DNA of 64,000 nt from Burkholderia humptydooensis (GCF_001513745.1 NZ_CP013380.1:1798001-1862000); one strand, 5' to 3'; counted from the first letter of the stretch, positions 20,907-30,159 are shown. The notes: generated from the sequence alone by a model not told the origin. Made by a program: numbers and translations.

Positions 20907-22022
20907 ATGTCGATTCACATGATCACGATGCCCAAGTGGGGGCTATCGATGGAGCAGGGGCAGGTCAACGGCTGGCTGAAGGCGATCGGCGAGCGGGTCG
21001 CGAAAGGCGACGAGCTCGTCGACGTCGAGACCGACAAGATCTCGTCGGGCGTCGAATGCGCGTTCGACGGCACGCTGCGCCGGCAGCTCGCGCAGGCGGG
21101 CGAGACGCTGCCCGTCGGCGCGCTGCTCGGCGTCGTCGCGGCGCAGGACGCGAGCGACGCGGACATCGATGCGGCCGTCGCCGCGTTCCAGCGCGATTTC
21201 GTGCCGGACGCCGGCGCGGACGGCGACGCGGGACCGCAGCCGGAGAAGGCGCGGATCGGCGGGCGCACGCTGCGCTTCCTGCGGCTCGGCGACGGCGGCG
21301 GCACGCCCGCCGTGCTGATCCACGGCTTCGGCGGCGACCTGAACAACTGGCTCTTCAACCACGCGGCGCTCGCCGCGCGCCGGCCGGTGTGGGCGCTCGA
21401 TCTGCCGGGGCACGGCGAGTCGGGCAAGGCGGTCGAGACGGGCGGGCTCGACGAGCTCGCGGACGCGGTGCTCGCGCTGCTCGATGCGCGCGGCGTCGAG
21501 CGCGCGCATCTCGTCGGCCATTCGATGGGCGGCGCGGTCGCGATGACGGCGGCCGAGCGCGCGCCCGCGCGCGTTGCGTCGCTCACGCTGATCGCGAGCG
21601 CGGGGCTCGGCAGCGAGATCGACCGCGACTACATCGACGGCTTCGTCGCCGCCACGAGCCGCAACACGCTGAGACCGCACCTGACGAAGCTCTTCGCCGA
21701 CGGCTCGCTCGTCACGCGGCAGCTCGTCGAGGACCTCGTCCGGTACAAGCGGCTCGAGGGCGTCGACGCCGCGCTGCGCAAGATCGCCGGCGCGGCGTTC
21801 GACGGCGCCGCGCAGCGCCGCGTGTTCCGCGAGCGCATCGCGTCGCTCGCGCCGCGCACGCTCGTGATCTGGGGCGGGGCGGACCAGGTGATCCCCGCGC
21901 ATCATGCGCGCGATTTGCCGGACGGCGTGCGCGCCGAGGTGCTGGCGGGGCGCGGCCACATGGTGCAGATGGAGGCGGCGGCCGACGTGAACCGCCTGGT
22001 CGACGCGTTCCTCGGAGACTGA
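20907..22022 (+). CDS. acoC: Acetoin dehydrogenase E2 component (lipoyl domain + alpha/beta hydrolase)
   Basis: 371 residues. The N-terminal lipoyl domain (1-80) has ETDKISS with the lipoylated lysine at 44. After a short linker comes an alpha/beta-hydrolase fold (about 115-370) with oxyanion-hole HGFGGDLNNW, nucleophile elbow GHSMGG (Ser near 205) and late histidine in GRGHMVQME. This replaces the CAT-like acyltransferase of ordinary E2 proteins and is the known AcoC architecture. It would transfer the acetyl group to CoA. No E3 (acoL) gene follows, so the complex must borrow a dihydrolipoamide dehydrogenase from elsewhere. Confidence 0.93.
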   Translation: MSIHMITMPKWGLSMEQGQVNGWLKAIGERVAKGDELVDVETDKISSGVECAFDGTLRRQLAQAGETLPVGALLGVVAAQDASDADIDAAVAAFQRDFVPDAGADGDAGPQPEKARIGGRTLRFLRLGDGGGTPAVLIHGFGGDLNNWLFNHAALAARRPVWALDLPGHGESGKAVETGGLDELADAVLALLDARGVERAHLVGHSMGGAVAMTAAERAPARVASLTLIASAGLGSEIDRDYIDGFVAATSRNTLRPHLTKLFADGSLVTRQLVEDLVRYKRLEGVDAALRKIAGAAFDGAAQRRVFRERIASLAPRTLVIWGGADQVIPAHHARDLPDGVRAEVLAGRGHMVQMEAAADVNRLVDAFLGD

Positions 22023-22267
22023 CGATGGCGCGTCGCGCCCGAACCGGCCGCCGCCGTCGAATCGACGGGCGCGGCGGCGGGCCGCGCGCGCGGTTCGACG
22101 CTCGAAAGACCGAAATCCGATGCCGGGAAGCCGAACGGGCGGCGACGGGAACGACGGGAACGACAGGAAGCCGGAGGGCGTGAGCGGGGGCGTTGCGGGC
22201 CGGACGAGCGAAGCGTGACGGGCGCGCATCCGACGCCCGCACGCAAGGCTTTCACGGCCGGCCGCGG

Positions 22268-22894
22268 CTACTGCGGCGCGCCGCCCGACTCCCGCTTCCC
22301 GACGCGTCGCAGATAGACCGCGAGCATCAGGCTCGCGGCGTTCGCGATCCAGAAGCCGCGCGCGCCCGTGAGCGACGCGGGCACCGCGCCGCCGACGTCG
22401 AACCCCAGCAGGTATCCGCCGCCGAGCCCGACGCCCCATAGCGCGACTGCATAGATCGCGGTCGGCACGATGGCGACCTTGTGCGCGCGCAGCACGAACG
22501 CGGTCGTGATCTGCAGCGCGTCGAAGAAGTGATAGAACGTGACGATCGCGACGAGCGGCATCGCGGCCGCGACGACGGCCGGGTTCGGCGTGTAGCCCGC
22601 CACGATCAGCGGCCGCAGCGCGAACACGACGACGCCGTACACGCACGCGAGCCCGCACGCGAGCGCGATGCCGTGCCGGCCGAGCGCGCGGGCCTCGTCG
22701 AAGCGCTTTGCGCCGAGCGTGCGCGCGACGAGCGTCGACGACGCGACGCCGATCGACAGCGGCGTCATGTACAGCACCGCGCCGACGTTGCCGGCGATCT
22801 GGTGGCCGCCGAGCGCCGGCATGCCGAGGCCGCCGAAAATGAACCAGACGTTGAGCGGCACCTTGACGACGATCCGGCGGATGTCGCCGAACAT
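22268..22894 (-). pseudogene. Internally deleted MATE-family efflux transporter
   Basis: 208 residues remain of a protein normally about 450-460 long. The first residues MFGDIRRIV look like a genuine MATE N-terminus. They run at once into VKVPLNVWFIFGGLGMPALGG, a segment that normally follows transmembrane helix 5. That joins directly to HQIAGNVGAVLYMTPLSIGVASSTL, from the second half. The C-terminal half is otherwise intact. This implies two in-frame deletions of roughly 150 and 75 codons, by comparison with remembered family structure. It would leave about six helices and is unlikely to transport. It lies 3 bases after the glycosyltransferase gene. Confidence 0.75.
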
Positions 22895-22897
22895 CGG

Positions 22898-24646
22898 TCA
22901 GCGGGCTTTGCGGGGCGCGCGGCGCTTGACTGGCGTCTTCGGGCGCTCGATCCGCTCGTACAGGCGGAAGCGCTCGTCGCGGTCGGCGACGCGGCGGCCT
23001 TCCCACACGAGACGCCACACGTATTGCGAGATCGAGCTCGGCTCGCCGAAGTCCGCGCGATCCTGGCGCAGGATCACGTCGCAGTCGTCGGTGAACGAGA
23101 AATGCATGTCGCCGAAATACGCGAACGTCGCGATCTGCGCGTCGCCGAGCCGCACGGGCGAGATGCATTCGTAGTCGGAGGGCAGGTGCGCGGCGATCTG
23201 CTGCGCGACGTCGCGATAGGTCCGGCTGTAATTGACGATCGGCAGCCACAGCGTCATCAGCAGCACCCACATCAGCGTCGTGCCGGCGCTCGACAGCACG
23301 ACGCTGCGCCACAGCACCTTCGGCTGACGCGAGATGCGCCAGCGCACGAGCATCAGCCAGCATGCGGTCGCCGCGAGCGCGCAGACGAACGACAGCACCT
23401 TGAAGTGCGGCTCGTAGCCCGGCACGAGGCGCCCGAGGTTGCGCGCGAGCGGGTGCGGGAAGCCCGTCAGCGATGCGAGCCACACGAGCCACACGAACGT
23501 GCCGAGGATCGTGAAGCTCAGCACCGCGAACCAGTCGATCGCGTTGATCGCGCCGCGCTTGAGCGTCGGCAGCGCGAACGTCGCGACGACGGCGAGGGCG
23601 GGCAGCAGCAGCATGTACATCCGGTTCGTTTGCTGGCTCTGCAGGATCACGAGCACGAGGAGCGGCACGACGACCGACAGCGGAATCGCGATGTGCGGCC
23701 GGCGGCGCAGCCCCGCCCAACTGACCCACCCCCAGATCGCGAGCGGCCACGCGGGCCACGTGAAGAGCGGCAGGTTCTTGGCCGCGTACGCGAGCACCGT
23801 CGTCGGCGGGCCGGAGAAGCGCGTGAGGCTGCCGTGCAGCCATTGGTTGAAGAACCAGCTCGCGTCGTCGGGGAACGCGACGTGCGCGGCGAGCGGCCAG
23901 ATCGCGAACACGGCGACGGCGAGCGGCAGCCCGATCGCCGGCACCTGAACGCAGCGGATCTCCGGCGTGACGAGATAGAGCGCGAGCGTGCCGACCGCGA
24001 GCGCGGCGACGAGCACCGGGTTGCCCGACAGCGCGACGAGGCCGAGCGCGAGGCCCCACCAGAGCGCGCCTTGCACCGGCTTGTCGATCGCGCGCACGAG
24101 CCCGTAGACGAACATCGCGATCCACGCGAACTGCGCGAGTTGCGGCGTCGTCTCGTGGCCGCGCTCGGCGAGGCCGAAGCACGCGAGCAGGATGAGGAGC
24201 GCGCCGTCGGCGAGCGTGCGCCCGTAGTCGCGCGGCTCGGGCTCGCCGCCGAACGCGTACTTGAACGGCTGGATCTCGGCGCGCCGGCCGAGCAGGTAGG
24301 CGGCGTACCAGACGAACGCGGACGCGACGCAGAACAGCACGCCCGTGTAGACGCGCGACGCGTTGCTCGCGTCGACCCACGGCAGCGCGCGGATCGCGAG
24401 GCTGCCGAGCCAGTAGCCGAGCGGCCCGTCGGACGTGACGAACTTGCCGACGAGATTCGGCAGCAGCCAGTCGTGCAGGCCGCCCTGGGCCATCGTCCAC
24501 ATCACGCCGAAGCCCGCCGCGTCCTCGTTCTTCCACGGATCGCGGCCGAACAGCCCGAACGCCGCATAGACGATGCAGAGCGTGAGCAGTAGCCAGCGCG
24601 GCAGCGCGCGGGTGGCGGAAGCGGTAAGGCGAACGACAGGCTTCAT
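22898..24646 (-). CDS. ArnT-like membrane glycosyltransferase (GT-C superfamily)
   Basis: 582 residues with about 11-12 hydrophobic helices. Near the N-terminus GRDPWKNEDAAGF matches the first-loop acidic motif of polyprenyl-phosphate-dependent GT-C transferases (ArnT/PMT group), and DGPLGYWLGSLAIR follows. The soluble C-terminal end (SDYECISPVRLGDAQIATFAYFGDMHFSF onward) is periplasmic in type, with a basic tail RRAPRKAR. It probably moves a sugar from an undecaprenyl-phosphate carrier to lipid A or another envelope acceptor. The acceptor is unknown and no arn operon is adjacent. ATG 24646 was chosen over upstream in-frame codons, which are arginine-rich. Confidence 0.82.
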   Translation of the reverse strand: MKPVVRLTASATRALPRWLLLTLCIVYAAFGLFGRDPWKNEDAAGFGVMWTMAQGGLHDWLLPNLVGKFVTSDGPLGYWLGSLAIRALPWVDASNASRVYTGVLFCVASAFVWYAAYLLGRRAEIQPFKYAFGGEPEPRDYGRTLADGALLILLACFGLAERGHETTPQLAQFAWIAMFVYGLVRAIDKPVQGALWWGLALGLVALSGNPVLVAALAVGTLALYLVTPEIRCVQVPAIGLPLAVAVFAIWPLAAHVAFPDDASWFFNQWLHGSLTRFSGPPTTVLAYAAKNLPLFTWPAWPLAIWGWVSWAGLRRRPHIAIPLSVVVPLLVLVILQSQQTNRMYMLLLPALAVVATFALPTLKRGAINAIDWFAVLSFTILGTFVWLVWLASLTGFPHPLARNLGRLVPGYEPHFKVLSFVCALAATACWLMLVRWRISRQPKVLWRSVVLSSAGTTLMWVLLMTLWLPIVNYSRTYRDVAQQIAAHLPSDYECISPVRLGDAQIATFAYFGDMHFSFTDDCDVILRQDRADFGEPSSISQYVWRLVWEGRRVADRDERFRLYERIERPKTPVKRRAPRKAR

Positions 24647-24794
24647 GCAGATGGGGGCAAGAGGATGAGCGGCATGCCGACGCGCGAGCGGCGGGCGGTT
24701 CGGGCATCCGGCATTGTAGACGCGCCGGGCGGCGCGCGTCAGCGAACCGGAAGGCCCGCGCGGCGCCCGGCGGCGACGCGGGATCGGCAGGGAC

Positions 24795-24824
24795 AAAAAA
24801 AGGCAGCCCAGGCTGCCTTTTTTT
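24795..24824 (-). terminator. Terminator downstream of rpmE2
   Basis: AAAAAAAGGCAGCC, a CA loop, then GGCTGCCTTTTTTT. Symmetric, so functional on both strands. It lies 48 bases past the rpmE2 stop, in the spacer before the glycosyltransferase start. Confidence 0.92.
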
Positions 24825-24871
24825 GCGGGAACCGGCCCGGCGCGACGCCGGGTGCCGTGCGGGCGCGAAGC

Positions 24872-25135
24872 TTACTTCGCGGCCTTGCCGCTGGCGCGTG
24901 CGCCGAACTTGTTCTTGAACTTCTCGACACGGCCCGCGGTATCCATGATCTTTTGCTGGCCGGTGTAGAACGAGTGCGATTCCGACGACACTTCGACCTT
25001 CGCGAGCGGGTAGGTCTTGCCGTCGAGTTCGATGGTCTCGCGCGTCTGGATCGTCGAGCGCGTGATGAACTTGAAGCCGTTCGACATGTCTTGGAAGACG
25101 ACTTCGCGATAATCCGGGTGAATGCCTTGTTTCAT
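24872..25135 (-). CDS. rpmE2: 50S ribosomal protein L31 type B
   Basis: 87 residues: [23 protein letters not shown], then [32 protein letters not shown] and the basic C-terminus. It lacks the CxxC zinc pairs of type A L31, which defines the zinc-independent type B paralogue, in many bacteria used under zinc limitation. ATG 25135 gives the conserved N-terminus; upstream in-frame codons are not family-like. A strong terminator follows, so it appears monocistronic. No clear Zur box was recognised. Confidence 0.95.
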   Translation of the reverse strand: MKQGIHPDYREVVFQDMSNGFKFITRSTIQTRETIELDGKTYPLAKVEVSSESHSFYTGQQKIMDTAGRVEKFKNKFGARASGKAAK

Positions 25136-25268
25136 GGTTTTTCCTGTGTGAGAGCGGTAGCCAGCCCGCCGCTTGCGCATCGTGGCGCGAAAGCCCGGCG
25201 CGAGCCACTTGCCTAAGGTCGAAAGCTCGCGATTATGCCAGAAAATCAGACGCTTGGCGAATTTTTCG

Positions 25269-26114
25269 TCAGACGTGCGCGACGAGGCGCGAGAGACACC
25301 CCGTTTGCGCCGGGTCCTGCCGGTAGTAACGGGCGAGCAGCCGGTACAGCTCCGGAAATTCGGCCTCGAACGGGCGCGGCTTGACGAAGAGCGCCTCGCT
25401 GCAGACCGCGAAGAATTCCGACGGGTGGTCGGCCGCGTACGGATCGATCAGCGAGTCGCGCTCGAAGCGCGCCCACGCGTGGTCCGGCACCGCGTCGACG
25501 CGGTCGCAGAACTGATCGTAAGCATGGTCGAACACGTCGGCCCAGCGCTCGGCGTCGAGCTCCGGCGCATGCCAGCGGCGAAAAAGGGGCGGATGACCGT
25601 CGGCCCCGCCGCTCATCATGTCGATCTTGTGCGCGAATTCGTGGATCACGACGTTGTACGCGTCCGAGCCGTCCGACATCTGCACGTCCTCCCACGAGAG
25701 GATCACCGGCCCGCCTTCCCATGCTTCGCCGCTCGCGTCGTGCTCGACCTCGTGCACGACGCCGTCCTCGTCCTCGACCGTCTTGCGGATCACGAATTCG
25801 CCCGGGTAGACGACGATGCCGACCCAGCCGCGATACAGGTCGAGGCTGAGGTTCAGCACGGGCACGCACGCCTGCGCGGCGATGCCGACGACGATCGCGT
25901 CGGTGAGCTCGAGCCCGTGCGCGGTCGAGAACGACTTCTGCGCGAGAAAGAGGCTCGTCGTTTCGCGCAGCCGTGCGCGGTCTTCGCCGGACAGGTACGA
26001 CAGGAACGGCAGGCGCTCGAGCGTCTCGCGCCACAGCGCGTCGGGAATCGGATGCGAGCGCAGTGCGCGATTGCGGCGGCGCGCGTCGAGCCATTGGTTG
26101 AGCTTGGAGAGCAT
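25269..26114 (-). CDS. mtfA: MtfA-like zinc metallopeptidase (M90 family)
   Basis: 281 residues. The central motif [11 protein letters not shown] (HExxH near residue 156) is the zinc site, and [20 protein letters not shown] further on supplies the third ligand region of the M90/MtfA family. In enterobacteria MtfA binds the Mlc repressor and has aminopeptidase activity. No Mlc or PTS gene is near here, so the physiological role in this organism is inferred only at family level. Soluble, no signal peptide. Flanked by rpmE2 and the MFS gene on the same strand with separate spacers. Confidence 0.88.
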   Translation of the reverse strand: MLSKLNQWLDARRRNRALRSHPIPDALWRETLERLPFLSYLSGEDRARLRETTSLFLAQKSFSTAHGLELTDAIVVGIAAQACVPVLNLSLDLYRGWVGIVVYPGEFVIRKTVEDEDGVVHEVEHDASGEAWEGGPVILSWEDVQMSDGSDAYNVVIHEFAHKIDMMSGGADGHPPLFRRWHAPELDAERWADVFDHAYDQFCDRVDAVPDHAWARFERDSLIDPYAADHPSEFFAVCSEALFVKPRPFEAEFPELYRLLARYYRQDPAQTGCLSRLVAHV

Positions 26115-26155
26115 CGAAGCGGAAAGGGCGTGAAGCGACAGGCGCTAAACGTACC

Positions 26156-27712
26156 TCAATCGATCTCTTTTTGCCAGGCGGCGAAGAGGCCGCCGCAGAT
26201 CGCGACGCCCGCGAGGAAGTAGAAGCCGTCGAGCGACGCGAGGAACGACGCCTGTTGCGCGATCGTGCGGCTCACGGTGACGAGCGCGAGCGCATGCGCG
26301 TCGGAGAGCGCGTGGCCCGCGGCCGCAAAGCCGCGCGCGAGTGTGTCGACGGTCTGCTGGAACAGCGGATTGTAGACGTTCGCCTGCTCGACGAGCCGCG
26401 TCTCGTGCACGGCGAGCCGATGCCGCTCGACGATGATGACGGACGCGGTCGCGAACGAAATCGTCAGTTGCCGGACGATGTTCTTCAGCCGGTAGCCGTG
26501 CGAATACTCATCGATCGCGAACACGCGGAACGTCAGGTTCGCGACGGGCAGCACGATGAAGAGGAGCAGCAGCCCGCGCATCAGGAGCGGCGCGACGAGT
26601 GCCGCCTCGCCGGCATCGGGCGACATCCGCGTCATCCACAGCGCGGCGAACGCGGCGAGCGCGAAGCCGGGCACGATGATCCATTTCTTGTGCGTGAGGC
26701 GCTTCGCGTAGCGCAGATAGACGAAAAGCGCGCTCGCGGAGATCAGCGACATCGTGCCGACAAGCCGCCCCGAGTTCTCGACCGGATAGCCGAGCCCAGT
26801 TTCGAGAAAGCGGGAGATCAGATAGCTGTAGCCCGTCGTCTCGTAGTAATAGAACATGTAGAGCAGCAGGCCGACCTGGAACGTGCGCTCGCGAAACGCG
26901 TGCAGCCGCACGAGCGGCGCCGGATGATGCCACTGGTGATGGCCGAACCACGCAAGCGCCGCGAGGCCGCCGGCGGCGAGCAGCACGAGCTGCGGCGAGC
27001 CGGCGAAGAGCTGGAAGCGCACCTGCTGCATCACGATCTGCAGCGCGCCCTGCGCGAGCGCGAAGATCACATATGGCCAGAAGTGCGCGCCGCCGCGCTC
27101 GTCGGGCGGCGTGTGGCCGGAATCGGGCAGCGCGACGAACGCGAGCGCTGCGAACAGGATGCCCGTCGGCACCGTGCACGCGAACAGCGCGCGCCACGTG
27201 AAATGCGCGACGAGCAGGCCGCCCGCGATCGGCGCGAGCGCGCTGCCGAGCAGCAGCATGATGAGGAATGCGCGCGTCGCGGGCGGGCGATCCTTCGGCG
27301 CGAAGCTGACCTGGATCAGGATCCGGCACGCGCCCATCATCGGGCCGATGAAGTAGCCCTGGAAGCCGCGCGCGAACGCGAGTTGCAGCGACGTGTCGGC
27401 GAGCGCCGCGGCGGCCGCGCCGAGCGAGAACATCAGCATGCAGCCGGCGACGTAGCGCCGGTGCCCGAGCCGGTCGACCCACCATTGCTGCTGCAGGATG
27501 CCGAGCACGGCCGTCACCGCGTACGCGCTCGACGCCCACACGAGCTCGTCCGGCGACGCGTTGATGCCGCCCGCGATATAGCTTGCGAAGAACGAGAACG
27601 TCGCGTTGTCGAAGTAGTCGAGGCCGGTGACGATCGCGAGCACCCACGGAAAGAAATCGCCGCGCAGATTGGCGGCGTTCCATAGCGGCGGCCGGCCAGG
27701 CGTCGCGTTCAT
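26156..27712 (-). CDS. Major facilitator superfamily transporter (DHA2-like)
   Basis: 518 residues, about 14 predicted hydrophobic helices. It begins FFPWVLAIVTGLDYFDNATFSFFASYIAGGINASPDELVWASSAYAVTAVLG and has the loop motif WWVDRLGHRRYV, the layout of EmrB/QacA-like drug:H+ antiporters. The central segment is periplasm-facing and longer than in 12-helix MFS. Its start codon overlaps the stop of the upstream MerR gene by 4 bases (ATGA type), so the regulator and pump are one operon. Function is likely efflux of a toxic compound sensed by the MerR protein; substrate unknown. Confidence 0.85.
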   Translation of the reverse strand: MNATPGRPPLWNAANLRGDFFPWVLAIVTGLDYFDNATFSFFASYIAGGINASPDELVWASSAYAVTAVLGILQQQWWVDRLGHRRYVAGCMLMFSLGAAAAALADTSLQLAFARGFQGYFIGPMMGACRILIQVSFAPKDRPPATRAFLIMLLLGSALAPIAGGLLVAHFTWRALFACTVPTGILFAALAFVALPDSGHTPPDERGGAHFWPYVIFALAQGALQIVMQQVRFQLFAGSPQLVLLAAGGLAALAWFGHHQWHHPAPLVRLHAFRERTFQVGLLLYMFYYYETTGYSYLISRFLETGLGYPVENSGRLVGTMSLISASALFVYLRYAKRLTHKKWIIVPGFALAAFAALWMTRMSPDAGEAALVAPLLMRGLLLLFIVLPVANLTFRVFAIDEYSHGYRLKNIVRQLTISFATASVIIVERHRLAVHETRLVEQANVYNPLFQQTVDTLARGFAAAGHALSDAHALALVTVSRTIAQQASFLASLDGFYFLAGVAICGGLFAAWQKEID

Positions 27713-28236
27713 GCGCCGGGCCCGCCGGTCTTGCGGATCTCGCGGGTCTTGCGGGTCTTGCCGCCGCGCGCGGCGGCGCGGCGCTGCGCGATCAGCTCGT
27801 CGGGGTTTTCGCCGGCGAGCCGGCGCTCGACGTAGTCGATATCGTGCTGCAACTCCTTCTTCAGCGCGCGCACTTCCTTCAGTTCGCGCTGCGCGGCGGC
27901 GATGCGCGCATCGAGCGTCGCGATCTGCTGCGACAGATCCGCGTGGATATCGCGCAGCGACGCGTCCGAATAGCGCCGCCGTCCGTCGCCCGCCGGCTCG
28001 AGCGGGCGCTTGAGCATCTCGGTGATGCCGTGCAGCGAGAACCCGATCGCGCGCAGCCGCAGGATGCGCTCGAAGCGCTCGAGGTCCGCGGCGTCGTACA
28101 GCCGATAGCGGCCTTCGCTGCGCGACGGCGTGACGAGCCCGCGCTCCTCGTAGTACTTGAGCGTGCGCGGCGTCACGCCGAGCCGCTCGGCGGCGTCGCG
28201 CACGGTCAGAAGCAGGGTGGGCGGGGCGTCGCTCAT
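27709..28236 (-). CDS. MerR-family regulator of the MFS operon
   Basis: 175 residues. The N-terminal winged helix is LTVRDAAERLGVTPRTLKYYEERGLVTP and GRYRLYDAADLERFERILRLRAIGFSLHGITEMLKRP. A coiled-coil dimer helix runs to about residue 145. The C-terminus is a short basic repeat (KTRKTREIRKTGG) from 9-base reiterations in the DNA at about 27722-27760. No metal-binding cysteines. It is encoded just upstream of, and overlapping, the efflux gene and has its own MerR-type promoter. A multidrug or organic-ligand sensor is plausible. Confidence 0.88.
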   Translation of the reverse strand: MSDAPPTLLLTVRDAAERLGVTPRTLKYYEERGLVTPSRSEGRYRLYDAADLERFERILRLRAIGFSLHGITEMLKRPLEPAGDGRRRYSDASLRDIHADLSQQIATLDARIAAAQRELKEVRALKKELQHDIDYVERRLAGENPDELIAQRRAAARGGKTRKTREIRKTGGPGA

Positions 28237-28276
28237 GGCGCGGAATTCTCCGGATGACGAAGGATCGATGTCCGCG

Positions 28277-28307
28277 ATTATAGATCAACGTGTACGTTCA
28301 CGTACAA
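28277..28307 (-). promoter_or_regulatory. MerR-type promoter/operator of the merR-MFS operon
   Basis: On the minus strand: -35 TTGTAC (28302-28307), a 19-base spacer, and a perfect -10 TATAAT (28277-28282). The spacer region carries the dyad TGTACG-TTCA-CGTACA (28291-28306). The geometry is that of a MerR-activated promoter. The start codon is about 40 bases downstream. Confidence 0.85.
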
Positions 28308-28316
28308 GTTTGCCGA

Positions 28317-28350
28317 TAAAAAAACCGCCCGGGGAATCGGGCGGTTTTTC
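28317..28350 (-). terminator. Intrinsic terminator of rho
   Basis: AAAAAACCGCCC, loop GGGGAATC, GGGCGGTTTTT. It lies 26 bases past the rho stop, between rho and the MerR promoter, and is symmetric enough to act both ways. Confidence 0.92.
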
Positions 28351-28375
28351 GCGCTGCGGGGCGTGCGGCCGGGAA

Positions 28376-29638
28376 TCAGCCGCCGCGGCGCATCAGATCG
28401 AAGAACTCGGCGTTGTTCTTCGTCTGGCGGATCTTGTCGAGCAGGAATTCCATCGCCTCGACTTCGTCCATGTCATGGATGAACTTGCGCAGCACCCAGA
28501 TCTTCTGAAGGATCTCGGGCTTGATCAGCATTTCCTCGCGGCGCGTGCCCGACTTGTTCAGGTTGATCGACGGATACACGCGCTTTTCCGCGAGACGGCG
28601 CTCGAGGTGCACCTCCATGTTGCCCGTGCCCTTGAACTCTTCGTAGATCACGTCGTCCATGCGGCTGCCGGTTTCGATCAGCGCGGTGCCGATGATCGTG
28701 AGCGAGCCGCCTTCCTCGATGTTGCGCGCCGCGCCGAAGAAGCGCTTCGGGCGCTGCAGCGCGTTCGCGTCGACGCCGCCCGTCAGCACCTTGCCCGACG
28801 CCGGGATCACGGTGTTGTACGCGCGCGCGAGGCGGGTGATCGAATCGAGCAGGATCACGACGTCGTGCTTCATCTCGACGAGGCGCTTGGCCTTTTCGAT
28901 CACCATTTCGGCGACCTGCACGTGGCGCGTGGCCGGTTCGTCGAACGTCGACGCGATCACTTCGCCCGCCACCGAGCGCTGCATTTCGGTCACTTCTTCG
29001 GGGCGCTCGTCGATCAGCAGCACGAACAGGATCACGTCCGGGTGGTTCTGCTTGATCGCGTGCGCGATGTGCTGGAGCATCACGGTCTTGCCGGACTTCG
29101 GCGACGCGACGAGCAGGCCGCGCTGGCCCTTGCCGATCGGCGCGATCATGTCGATGATGCGGCCCGTCACGTTCTCCTCGCCGCGCATCTCGCGCTCGAG
29201 CCACAGCGGCTTGTTCGGGTGCAGCGGCGTGAGGTTCTCGAACATGATCTTGTGTTTCGAGGCCTCGGGCGGCTGCCCGTTGACTTTGTCGACCTTCACG
29301 AGCGCGAAGTAGCGCTCGCCGTCCTTCGGCGTGCGGACTTCGCCTTCGATCGTGTCGCCGGTGTGCAGGTTGAAGCGGCGGATCTGCGACGGGCTGATAT
29401 AGATGTCATCCGTGCTCGCGAGGTACGACATTTCAGGCGAGCGCAGGAAGCCGAAGCCGTCGGGCAGCACTTCGAGCGTGCCGTCGCCGAAGATCGTTTC
29501 TCCCGTCTTGGCGCGCTTTTTGAGAATGGCGAACATCAACTCCTGCTTGCGCAGGCGGTTCGCGTTTTCGATCTCGAGGCCATTGGCCATTTCGATCAAT
29601 TCGGAGACGTGCAGAGACTTGAGCTCGGATAAATGCAT
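28376..29638 (-). CDS. rho: Transcription termination factor Rho
   Basis: 420 residues, hexameric RNA helicase. It starts [39 protein letters not shown]. The RNA-binding cold-shock-like domain has [29 protein letters not shown], the P-loop is SPKSGKT near residue 183, followed by [12 protein letters not shown] and the R-loop/Q-loop region to LMRRGG. Full length. It lies downstream of trxA on the same strand with a 194-base spacer that contains a strong hairpin. In other bacteria rho is autoregulated through its leader, which this spacer could support. Confidence 0.98.
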   Translation of the reverse strand: MHLSELKSLHVSELIEMANGLEIENANRLRKQELMFAILKKRAKTGETIFGDGTLEVLPDGFGFLRSPEMSYLASTDDIYISPSQIRRFNLHTGDTIEGEVRTPKDGERYFALVKVDKVNGQPPEASKHKIMFENLTPLHPNKPLWLEREMRGEENVTGRIIDMIAPIGKGQRGLLVASPKSGKTVMLQHIAHAIKQNHPDVILFVLLIDERPEEVTEMQRSVAGEVIASTFDEPATRHVQVAEMVIEKAKRLVEMKHDVVILLDSITRLARAYNTVIPASGKVLTGGVDANALQRPKRFFGAARNIEEGGSLTIIGTALIETGSRMDDVIYEEFKGTGNMEVHLERRLAEKRVYPSINLNKSGTRREEMLIKPEILQKIWVLRKFIHDMDEVEAMEFLLDKIRQTKNNAEFFDLMRRGG

Positions 29639-29785
29639 ACGGAGATCCCGCCAGGGAGGAGATGCGACGAAAGATATAGGGAGGAGGGCGAGCGGAAGCG
29701 CTCAGAGACTTAAATGCGTCTTATCGACGTTTTTGATTCTAGCATAGGCCGATTCGGGCTTGAGCGACCGATCGGCGGATTTAAC

Positions 29786-29819
29786 GGCGCACGTGTTGCC
29801 GGCTGACAACACGTGCGCC
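29786..29819 (-). other. Strong hairpin in the trxA-rho spacer
   Basis: GGCGCACGTGTTG (29786-29798), an 8-base loop, and CAACACGTGCGCC (29807-29819), a perfect 13-bp stem immediately after the trxA stop. No T-tract follows on the minus strand, so it is not a standard intrinsic terminator. It may be an mRNA 3'-end stabiliser or an attenuation element between trxA and rho. Confidence 0.65.
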
Positions 29820-29832
29820 GCGGCGCATCTAT

Positions 29833-30159
29833 TTAGAGATGGCTGTCCAGGAACGCGGTGAGCTGCGACTTTGAAAGCGCGCCGACCTTCTGCGCGGCGA
29901 CCGCGCCGTTCTTGAAGAGGATCAGCGTCGGGATGCCGCGCACACCGAACTTCGCGGGCGTCGCCTGGTGGTCGTCGACGTTGATCTTCGCGATCTGCAG
30001 CCTGTCGCCGTAGTCCTTCGCGACTTCGTCGAGGATCGGGGCGATCATCTTGCACGGACCGCACCACTCGGCCCAGAAGTCCAGCAGGACCGGCTTGTCG
30101 GACTTGACGACGTCCTGCTCGAACGATGCGTCGCTGATGTGTTTGATCTGTTCGCTCAT
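29833..30159 (-). CDS. trxA: Thioredoxin 1
   Basis: 108 residues with the active-site WCGPC ([15 protein letters not shown]) near residue 33, the cis-proline loop [11 protein letters not shown], and the ending LTAFLDSHL. General disulfide reductase of the cytoplasm. The trxA-rho order is conserved in many proteobacteria. A -10-like TAATAT within GGCTAATATGAC (minus strand, near 30300-30310) could be the promoter, leaving a leader of about 140 bases. Confidence 0.97.
   Translation of the reverse strand: MSEQIKHISDASFEQDVVKSDKPVLLDFWAEWCGPCKMIAPILDEVAKDYGDRLQIAKINVDDHQATPAKFGVRGIPTLILFKNGAVAAQKVGALSKSQLTAFLDSHL

Noticed and set aside
20943..25208. A 1421-codon open frame on the minus strand, antisense to acoC and crossing several genes
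   Set aside because: It is an artefact of high GC content, arginine/alanine-rich, and overlaps well-identified genes in other frames, including acoC on the opposite strand.
27722..27790. Short direct repeats at the merR 3' end considered as a CRISPR-like array
   Set aside because: Units are about 9 bases, in frame, without spacers; they are a coding microsatellite for a basic tail.
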